DNA from: Peptostreptococcaceae bacterium
Lineage (GTDB): Bacteria > Bacillota > Clostridia > Peptostreptococcales > Filifactoraceae
Reading direction: 5' to 3'
NCBI GenBank assembly: GCA_030528605.1
Contig: JAUMYO010000007.1
Span: forward strand, 1-50,285
DNA: 50,285 nt
The position numbers and the translations under genes are program-made. Below, one piece after another: positions 44,512 through 50,285 of the stretch (positions are counted from its first letter, which is position 1; every line of letters starts with the position of its first letter). Below the pieces are notes generated by a model that was given only the letters and a program-made list of their open reading frames with translations, ran no database searches and was not told where the DNA came from.

Positions 44512-44747
44512 ATCCTACGAAGACCCGATAGAAAGCATAGAAACGGTGTCATACCATTCTCCGATAGAAGTGTGGCTCTATACTTTTGGATCACAAAAAT
44601 TCGTCCGATCTTTTACGAAATACAGATCATGCCCCATAGTCCAAAGGAATAGCAATATCATTCCTTATTCGATATGACCGGCAAGATCATACGAAACGAT
44701 CCATTCGTGGAAGTATCATCCATAGGGATCGATCGGATGCTTAGTAT
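44512..44747 (+). repeat. Type 2 dispersed repeat, copy 6 (expanded)
   Basis: The left end CGAAGACCCGATAGAAAGCA and right end GTATCATCCATAGGGATCGA...GGATGCTTAGTAT match type 2, but the interior is about 100 bp longer than other copies. Its last base is the first base of the ABC gene stop triplet (minus-strand TGA at 44747-44749). Confidence 0.55.
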
Positions 44748-46291
44748 CATAAATAAATTTCTTCATATTCCAAGCCGTCAAAATCTTTATCTTCATGGCT
44801 AATGATCAAAACAAGATCATTTTTGCATAGGTCGGCAATAACATCTTTCATGATCTTCTTTGTGTTTTTATCCACTCCTTCAAAGGGTTCATCAAATAGA
44901 AAGATCGATGCGTCACAATTGATCGTTCGGAGAAAAAGGATCAATCTCTTCTCACCACCTGAAAAATCACTTTTATCATCCGCTCTGTTTTCAAATCGGT
45001 CCAATATGTTCAACGACATACTATTAGCCTCATTTTTTCCAAAAAGCGTTATATTATCGTATAAATTTGCATCATACAAAATATTTTTTTGGTTCATATA
45101 TGCTATAGAGGGGGACTCTTCATTCAGGCTTAAATGTACATCTCCTTCAAAATCATTATATAATCCGGAGATTATATTAAAGAATGTACTCTTTCCTTTT
45201 CCGTTATCACCGGATATCCGATACAGCCCGGGTCCCGTCAGTCTGGTCGATATATTTTCGATCACATCATTCTCTCCATAACGATAACATAGATCCTCTA
45301 TAATGATCTCCGGTCGCCCGGATCGTATCGTTCTTTTATCCGCTTTGTCTATTTGGTTATCGATCAATGGATCGATCCGCTCGACCACAGGCTCCAAATT
45401 GTTTTTCATCGCTTTAAACTGGAACAGCTCGGCTATAGGCAGATAGATCGCTCCCAAAAATCCATATACTGCTACCAATGTACCCAGAGTCATTTGACCG
45501 TTGACGATCCTTACGATCGATAAGCCGAGTATAGTCACCGGCATAAAACTGCTCAAGAAATTTCTAATAAAATAAAATATAGCGGTCCATTTTTGAAAAC
45601 TTTTTTCTTTGTTGTAAAGCTCCGCCGTATTCTTCTTGATCTTCTTGATACTGGATCCTTCGATATTATGAGATTTGATGCTCATGAAGTTCTCCAATAT
45701 ATCAAGAAAAGACTCATTCAGTCGATCTCTCGCTATATACCCTTCGTTTACAAATTTTTGCATGGGCTTCATCGTAAATTGAGTGGATATATAATATAAG
45801 GGTACGGACAACAATACTATGATCCCGATCACTCGATCCAAAGAAAACAGCAAAACATATGTTATCACAAATCGTATCGAATTGGCGACCATCATAAAAT
45901 AATAGAGCGAAACATATTGACCGATCTGAGCAACATCATTCGTCATCAATGTAGACAGGTTGCCGGGCGTGATATTTTTTGATTCGGAATAGGGCCAAGT
46001 CAAGATCTCGGACATGATATCATTTCTGACATCACGCTCGATGTCTTTTTGAAAAACTCTTAGATAGTAATCATATACCAGCAAGGTCACTAATGTGACC
46101 GAGACTTGCAAAACAAGCACGACAAAAAAATTTTTCCAGGCATCGTCTATGTTTTTTTGTTCGATCGCATCGATCACAAATTTAAAACTGTAATTATAAA
46201 GCAAAGCCAATATATTACAGATCGTAACGGCTATTACCAGAAGAAAAGATCGAGATCTATGATCTTTTATTAGACTTTTTATGTACCTCAT
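44747..46291 (-). CDS. ABC exporter with fused membrane and ATPase domains
   Basis: A 514-residue half-transporter: six membrane helices in residues 1-300, then a short nucleotide-binding domain with Walker A GDNGKGKST, signature FSGGEKR, Walker B IFLFDEP and switch His in ISHED. The ATPase part is trimmed relative to typical exporters. There is no C39 peptidase domain. The gene is clearly more AT-rich with fewer GATC sites than its surroundings, suggesting horizontal acquisition. A GGGGGGATGA SD precedes ATG, and a tiny ORF ends just upstream. A peptide or toxin exporter is plausible; the substrate is not known. Confidence 0.87.
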   Translation of the reverse strand: MRYIKSLIKDHRSRSFLLVIAVTICNILALLYNYSFKFVIDAIEQKNIDDAWKNFFVVLVLQVSVTLVTLLVYDYYLRVFQKDIERDVRNDIMSEILTWPYSESKNITPGNLSTLMTNDVAQIGQYVSLYYFMMVANSIRFVITYVLLFSLDRVIGIIVLLSVPLYYISTQFTMKPMQKFVNEGYIARDRLNESFLDILENFMSIKSHNIEGSSIKKIKKNTAELYNKEKSFQKWTAIFYFIRNFLSSFMPVTILGLSIVRIVNGQMTLGTLVAVYGFLGAIYLPIAELFQFKAMKNNLEPVVERIDPLIDNQIDKADKRTIRSGRPEIIIEDLCYRYGENDVIENISTRLTGPGLYRISGDNGKGKSTFFNIISGLYNDFEGDVHLSLNEESPSIAYMNQKNILYDANLYDNITLFGKNEANSMSLNILDRFENRADDKSDFSGGEKRLILFLRTINCDASIFLFDEPFEGVDKNTKKIMKDVIADLCKNDLVLIISHEDKDFDGLEYEEIYL

Positions 46292-46304
46292 ACTTCATCC
46301 CCCC

Positions 46305-46433
46305 CTAAGTTATATAGTCAATAAAGTGGTTCTTTATTTTATGGATATCTCCACTTACCACCTTCAGGAGTATTCTTTCTAATGTAAACTCGAATCTTTC
46401 TTTTTTCACACAAAAATCATCTAAAAAAGAAAT
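46305..46433 (-). CDS. Possible small peptide ORF upstream of the ABC exporter
   Basis: Too short for usual gene callers. From a GTG at 46409 it encodes 34 residues beginning MKKERFEFTLERILLKVVSG and ending HFIDYIT. TAGGAGAAGAAG, a strong SD, is instead spaced correctly for an in-frame ATT at 46433, giving 42 residues starting (M)SFLDDFCVKKERF. The stop is 13 bases before the exporter ATG. It could be a peptide substrate, a leader peptide, or the tail of a decayed gene. No leader-core cleavage motif is recognisable. Confidence 0.35.
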   Translation of the reverse strand: MSFLDDFCVKKERFEFTLERILLKVVSGDIHKIKNHFIDYIT

Positions 46434-46870
46434 CTTCTTCTCCTAATACTATTAAATTTACTATAAAAATAAAATGATTTATATATTTTTGCAACACGAT
46501 CAAGTTGTCGGTGCGTGTGCTGTAGGATTTTTCTGTTGACATGCTCTAAACCGTTCGTAGATCTTACCTTTTTCGACCTTGCCGATCATGTGTAGTAGGA
46601 TCTGTGTCTTGTTGTTGGGATCGAAGGTCCGATGACTCTCCACCAAAGATGCCCGACCCGGCTTGTCTTCGGTGAGATCGGGACGACATCATTTCACTGA
46701 CGATCCCTTGCACGTCAAGCGAATGATCGATCGCCGGGTGGGGGTCTTATCGGATATTTGTATCACTACAGGATCGGCTGATCGCCGGGATCTCTCTGCC
46801 GTGTCGATCGCCTCGGGGCGGATGCTGTTTGTTCCCGTATTTTTTCGACAAGGGAGCACATTGTAGTGAT
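46434..46870. other. Non-coding region with possible gene debris
   Basis: The part near 46434-46500 is very AT-rich and may hold the exporter promoter (TTGCAA...TATTTT on the minus strand). The rest is GC-richer. An open stretch on the minus strand (46500-46688) encodes a plausible-looking but unassignable fragment (SHRTFDPNNKTQILLHMIGK and onward) with no start or SD, which may be a gene remnant. Confidence 0.3.
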
Positions 46871-47653
46871 CTAGGGAAGGTCGGGAAGTCCCGAAGATCG
46901 GATCATAAGATCTTCATCGCGCGAAAGATCGAAAGTCGCCGTATCCGCTCGAAGCTGATAGATCACATCTTTGCGCTCGACGACGATGGTAGTCTTTTCT
47001 GAAAGTTTTTCATCACCGGAGATCTTGTCCAAGAGTTCTTTTGCCGGATTGATCGCAAAGGGATGCCCAACACTTTGGAGCATCGTGAGATCGCCGTTGG
47101 TATCACCATAAGCAAAACTTTGCTCAAGATCGATATCATAGTCTGCGACGAGTTGCCGAATGGCTTTCAGTTTGCTTACGGAGTCCCACATCGGAACGAT
47201 CTCGCCCGTGAAAACACCCTTTTGAAAAATATATTTTGATCCCATATATACATCGGCTTTCCAAATATTTGCCATTTGTCGGACCAAAAAATCGGGGCTT
47301 CCGGAAATAAATATGACCATATGCCCGAGCTCCCGGTGTTTTTGGATGCGATGTTTTGTAAAACGATATACCTCATCCGCCCGACTTCGCATCGTATGTC
47401 TTGCGGTGAACATGATATCGCCATAAGAAACACCCATCAGACTTTCGACATAAGCTTTTGAAATATCGTCCAAAAAATCATCGTATGCCAAACGACGCTT
47501 CTGCCAGCGTTCTTCAGAAAAATTGATATTTCCACACCAAGTAAGATCGTTTATGATCCCGTATTCGCGCATTTTGCGAAAATGAGCGATCATCAGAGAA
47601 TCTCTGAAGATCGTCCCGTCAATGTCAAAAAAAGCTGCTGTTCTTTTATTCAT
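46871..47653 (-). CDS. HAD-IB family phosphatase (SerB-like)
   Basis: A 260-residue haloacid-dehalogenase-fold hydrolase. Motif I is FFDIDGTIF (Asp10 nucleophile, Asp12), motif II FISGSP, motif III Lys in SVSKLKAI and motif IV GDTNGDLTML, with a helical cap between I and II (subclass IB). Relatives include phosphoserine phosphatase and lipid phosphate phosphatases; the substrate is not determined. The frame is open 10 codons further, but GGAGGTGATC immediately before ATG at 47653 fixes the start. Confidence 0.9.
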   Translation of the reverse strand: MNKRTAAFFDIDGTIFRDSLMIAHFRKMREYGIINDLTWCGNINFSEERWQKRRLAYDDFLDDISKAYVESLMGVSYGDIMFTARHTMRSRADEVYRFTKHRIQKHRELGHMVIFISGSPDFLVRQMANIWKADVYMGSKYIFQKGVFTGEIVPMWDSVSKLKAIRQLVADYDIDLEQSFAYGDTNGDLTMLQSVGHPFAINPAKELLDKISGDEKLSEKTTIVVERKDVIYQLRADTATFDLSRDEDLMIRSSGLPDLP

Positions 47654-48182
47654 GATCACCTCCAGTTTATAATATTCTATCACGATTTGTAGCGGAATGC
47701 ATTATATTTCATTCGATAAGGGGAGCGATATCCGGAAAGGAATGGATGCGGTTCTATGATCGCTATCGGGTGTTAGCATCACTCTGTCGATGTGGATAAG
47801 TTTCACGGGAAAAGGAAGAGGTTTTGGTGCCGGGGTCGTTCGCATCAGCTCGAAGCAATCGTGCCGAAGAGAGGGGTGAAAAGATCGGACCGGATCTCTT
47901 CGGATCCTGTGATATCAACAGAAACGCTTTGATCGTTCAAGAAGTGATGCAGATCTTTTCGGTTCAAATTTTTTGTCGATCGAGTGAATGGGAAAAAATT
48001 TTTGTGGATAAAAAAGGGATAGGTTTTGTAACTGTAGAAAATAACAAATGTTTATAACTTTGTGGATAAGTGGATAAACTTGTCAAGCACTTTTTTTGAA
48101 AAAATAGCATTGACTTTGGGTTTGTGCTGTGCTTGGCGGAGCGGAGCATATTTTCTGCAAGTGATGATCCGATCGATCGGTA
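47654..48182. other. Long intergenic region with DnaA-box-like sites
   Basis: No supported gene. A 77-codon frame at 47824-48057 has neither SD nor family resemblance. The right half is AT-rich and contains four DnaA-box-like nonamers, given separately. The region separates divergent genes (HAD to the left on minus, sstT to the right on plus). Confidence 0.45.
47791..48077 (-). promoter_or_regulatory. Group of DnaA-box-like sites
   Basis: TGTGGATAA (perfect complement of TTATCCACA) at 47791-47799, 48003-48011 and 48061-48069, and AGTGGATAA at 48069-48077. The last pair repeats the arrangement AACTTTGTGGATA(N)GTGGATAA found at 2841-2862. An A/T-rich stretch follows. dnaA, dnaN and other origin genes are absent from the window, so an origin cannot be claimed. 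Confidence 0.45.
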
Positions 48183-48315
48183 ATACTATTATCCTTTAGA
48201 GCTATCGCTTAACAACATTTTTATTTTTATATCTTGTAGGAAGTGGCGAGCGGCACCGCTGCAGTATCCTATCGAAACTGTGCTTATATGCTCATTGTTA
48301 GTTGGATAATAGTAT
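48183..48315 (+). repeat. Type 1 dispersed repeat, copy 5 (best copy)
   Basis: 133 bp with a perfect 12-bp terminal inverted repeat: ATACTATTATCC at the left and GGATAATAGTAT at the right. The interior has AACATTTTTATTTTTATA, CTTGTAGGAAGTGGCGAG and a GCGGCACCGC hairpin. It lies between the DnaA-box group and the sstT promoter. Confidence 0.88.
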
Positions 48316-48425
48316 AAAGTATCACTTTTGAGATCATACCGTATCGATCTGACAGGATCGACGAAGCGTTTCATTATTGCTTGAGACGGATCTTGAGAAG
48401 ATACATAAAAATTTCCCTTACATTC

Positions 48426-48454
48426 TTTTCAAAGTAATTAAAAGTGTGTATAAT
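48426..48454 (+). promoter_or_regulatory. Sigma-A promoter of sstT
   Basis: TTTTCA (48426-48431), 17 bp, TATAAT (48449-48454). It is followed by about 110 nt of leader to the TTG start. Confidence 0.6.
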
Positions 48455-48571
48455 AGATCCAAACAATGGTAAACAGATCTTTGGTCCGGATCGATGTGGA
48501 TATAGGGGGGTGAGCACGTTGATATCGGAGAAAGGATCTTCAAATTTATTTTAGCAGAAGGAGGTTCTGAT

Positions 48572-49807
48572 TTGGGAACTTTATTAAAGAAATGGCAGGC
48601 TTTAAGTCTGGTCAAGAGGATATTGGTGGGTCTGTTGATCGGTACGGGGCTTGCTCTTGCTGTGCCGAGTCAGGCAAAAGGGATCACGATCTTCGGTTCG
48701 TTATTTGTCGGCGCATTGCGTGCAGTTGCACCGATCTTGGTGTTCGTTCTCGTAATGTCTGCGATATCTCAGCATAAAGAAGGACATCAGACGAATATGA
48801 CATCCATCATCGGACTGTATCTGTTGGGAACTTTTTTGGCTGCGCTGGTAGCGGTCGTTGCAAGTTTTGCGTTTCCTGTTATGTTGGAGCTTGCAACGAA
48901 TACTTCGGAGATCACACCGCCGGGCGGGGTGGTCGAAGTGTTGAGAACTTTATTGTTGAATATTGTAGATAATCCGGTAAAAGCACTGTTTAACGCAAAC
49001 TATATCGGGATCCTTTCGTGGGCGGTAGTTTTGGGTTTTGCGCTGCGAAAGGCTGCCGACTCGACAAAAACGATGATCAACAACTTTTCGGATGCGGTAT
49101 CTCAAGTGGTCCGCTGGGTCATCAATTTTGCTCCGCTTGGGATCATGGGGCTTGTGTTTGATGCGGTATCTACAAGCGGTATCGAGATCTTTACCACTTA
49201 CGGAAAACTTTTGGCAGTCCTTGTAGGGTGCATGGCGTTCGTTGCGCTTGTTGTCAATCCGATCGTCACATTCCTGATGATCAAACAAAATCCGTATCCG
49301 TTGGTATTGAGATGTTTGAGAGAAAGCGGCGTAACGGCATTCTTTACACGAAGCTCGGCTGCGAATATCCCTGTAAATATGTCCCTTTGCGAAAAGTTGG
49401 GATTGGATAAGGACACTTATTCCGTATCGATCCCTCTGGGAGCTACGATCAACATGGGCGGCGCGGCGATCACGATATCGGTGCTGGCTCTGGCGGCGGC
49501 TCATACGGTAGGCGCACAAGTGGATATCGGAACGGCGATCATTCTGAGTGTGCTTTCGGCGGTATGTGCCTGCGGTGCATCCGGAGTGGCGGGCGGATCC
49601 CTGTTGCTGATCCCGTTGGCATGTAGTTTGTTCGGTATTCCGAATGATGTGGCGATGCAAGTCGTTGCGGTAGGATTTATCGTTGGGGTCATCCAAGACT
49701 CCTGCGAAACGGCTCTTAATTCATCAACGGATGTTTTGTTCACAGCGACTGCTGAGTTTGCTGAGTGGAAAAAAGAAGGAAGACCGATCGTTATTCCTAA
49801 GAGTTGA
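48572..49807 (+). CDS. sstT: Serine/threonine:Na+ symporter SstT
   Basis: A 411-residue dicarboxylate/amino acid:cation symporter (DAACS) family member with about eight membrane helices and two re-entrant loops. Motifs are [13 protein letters not shown] (about 248-260), [15 protein letters not shown] (about 275-289) and [14 protein letters not shown] near the C-terminus, as in SstT. The start is TTG at 48572, fixed by AAGGAGG. It has its own promoter and terminator. Uptake of serine and threonine fits an amino-acid-fermenting anaerobe. Confidence 0.93.
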   Translation: MGTLLKKWQALSLVKRILVGLLIGTGLALAVPSQAKGITIFGSLFVGALRAVAPILVFVLVMSAISQHKEGHQTNMTSIIGLYLLGTFLAALVAVVASFAFPVMLELATNTSEITPPGGVVEVLRTLLLNIVDNPVKALFNANYIGILSWAVVLGFALRKAADSTKTMINNFSDAVSQVVRWVINFAPLGIMGLVFDAVSTSGIEIFTTYGKLLAVLVGCMAFVALVVNPIVTFLMIKQNPYPLVLRCLRESGVTAFFTRSSAANIPVNMSLCEKLGLDKDTYSVSIPLGATINMGGAAITISVLALAAAHTVGAQVDIGTAIILSVLSAVCACGASGVAGGSLLLIPLACSLFGIPNDVAMQVVAVGFIVGVIQDSCETALNSSTDVLFTATAEFAEWKKEGRPIVIPKS

Positions 49808-49829
49808 TCGAATTTGAAAATGATTTTTG

Positions 49830-49866
49830 AAAAGCCTCTTAAGAGATCTTTCTTTTGGGGCTTTTT
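49830..49866 (+). terminator. Intrinsic terminator of sstT
   Basis: AAAAGCCTC pairs with GGGGCTTTTT, with AAGA/TCTT as an inner stem. It lies 22 bases after the stop. Confidence 0.85.
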
Positions 49867-49897
49867 GTTTTATAAGATCATAGATGATACTATTTTT

Positions 49898-50030
49898 ATA
49901 CTATTATTCTTTAGAACTGCCACTTATCAACATTTTTATTTTTTATAGATTGTAAGGAATGATAACCTACCGCTATGCTTCTATCGGAGCGAAAAAATAT
50001 CTATGCGATGATCTTGTTGGATGATAGTAT
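49898..50030 (+). repeat. Type 1 dispersed repeat, copy 6
   Basis: About 133 bp from ATACTATTATTCTTTAGAAC to TTGTTGGATGATAGTAT. It is followed immediately by ATACTAAAACC (50032-50042), which looks like the left terminus of a type 2 element without its body. Confidence 0.82.
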
Positions 50031-50086
50031 TATACTAAAACCTAAGACGTGCAGTCATAGCGACGAAGATCATGATAAAAAACTTG

Positions 50087-50115
50087 TTGACACGAAAAGG
50101 ATCCGATGATATATT
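50087..50115 (+). promoter_or_regulatory. Strong sigma-A promoter P1 at the window edge
   Basis: TTGACA (50087-50092), 17 bp, TATATT (50110-50115). It is the first of two tandem promoters reading out of the window. Confidence 0.8.
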
Positions 50116-50213
50116 AATAGTCGCGTCAAAAAACATTAAATGGGAGAATACTTTTTCATTAATGGATCGCAAAACGGTTTTGAAATTTTTTTATTGAATT
50201 TGAGAAAAAATTA

Positions 50214-50242
50214 TTGACAAAAAAACTCAACTCCATTATACT
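50214..50242 (+). promoter_or_regulatory. Strong sigma-A promoter P2, rRNA-operon-like
   Basis: Perfect TTGACA (50214-50219), 17 bp, TATACT (50237-50242), preceded by an A/T-tract region like an UP element. The leader starts with the hairpin GTCGCC-ACGAGC-GGTGAC, resembling leaders of clostridial rRNA operons. The gene itself is beyond the window. Confidence 0.8.
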
Positions 50243-50285
50243 AATAAAAGTCGCCACGAGCGGTGACGAAAAAAGGCAAAAGACA

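Noticed and set aside
46663..46866. 67-codon open frame on the plus strand
   Set aside because: No SD and no family resemblance; neighbouring genes are all on the minus strand.
47824..48057. 77-codon open frame between the HAD gene and sstT
   Set aside because: No SD, a poor start context, and it runs through a DnaA-box-like site. More likely non-coding.
47791..48077. Replication origin (oriC)
   Set aside because: DnaA-box-like sites are present, but dnaA, dnaN, rpmH-rnpA and other origin markers are absent. mnmG alone is not enough, so only a DnaA-box group is reported.

Overview
The window reads as a Clostridia-class Firmicute of roughly 45% G+C. The evidence is strong Shine-Dalgarno (SD) sequences before most genes, TTGACA/TATAAT-type promoters, a Gram-positive flagellar/chemotaxis superoperon (FliY, CheC, CheD, FlbD/SwrD, two FlgG-type rod proteins), the tsaE-tsaB-rimI-tsaD order, and a B12-dependent ribonucleotide reductase. 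I cannot name the species. GATC is strikingly over-represented in coding and non-coding DNA.

Layout: (1) 0-9.3 kb holds an MlrC/M81 protein, a small uracil/hypoxanthine-type DNA glycosylase, a long repeat-rich intergenic region with DnaA-box-like and NrdR-box-like sites, nrdJ, and on the minus strand a NatA-type ATPase with a NatB-CPBP fusion. (2) 9.8-11.7 kb is mnmG. (3) 11.8-36.5 kb is one nearly unbroken plus-strand flagellar/chemotaxis cluster: pilZ, flgB, fliE, fliF-K, flgD, a flagellar-operon protein, flgE, flbD, motAB, fliM, fliN, cheY, flgC, fliY, fliO-R, flhB, flhA, fliA, two rod genes, cheC, cheD, cheW, then a strong terminator. (4) 36.8-38.9 kb has a minus-strand gene of unknown function and a TetR regulator. 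(5) 39-44.2 kb is the t6A operon tsaE-tsaB-rimI-tsaD, followed at operon spacing by two tandem EAL-HDOD genes and then a 46-residue membrane protein with its own promoter and terminator. (6) 44.7-50.3 kb has an AT-rich ABC exporter with a possible tiny peptide ORF in front, a HAD phosphatase, a second DnaA-box group, an SstT-type serine/threonine transporter, and tandem strong promoters at the right edge that look like rRNA-operon promoters.

The flagellar genes supply the MS ring, C-ring, export gate, rod and hook proteins, stator, sigma-28 and the CheY-P signal-termination arm. The cluster is organised unusually. flgC is separated from flgB-fliE and sits after cheY. Both a short FliN and a full FliY are present. 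FliY carries two FliM-N-terminus-like motifs in its linker. flhF and flhG are absent from their usual place, where an ownerless SD remains. c-di-GMP-family proteins bracket the region (PilZ at the operon head, two EAL-HDOD proteins 5 kb beyond its end). No filament gene, cheA, cheB, cheR or receptor is in the window.

The most repeat-like signal is a pair of dispersed ~130-bp intergenic elements with terminal inverted repeats, here called type 1 and type 2, with six copies each. Several begin on or within five bases of a stop codon. No CRISPR array, tRNA, rRNA body or complete insertion sequence was seen.
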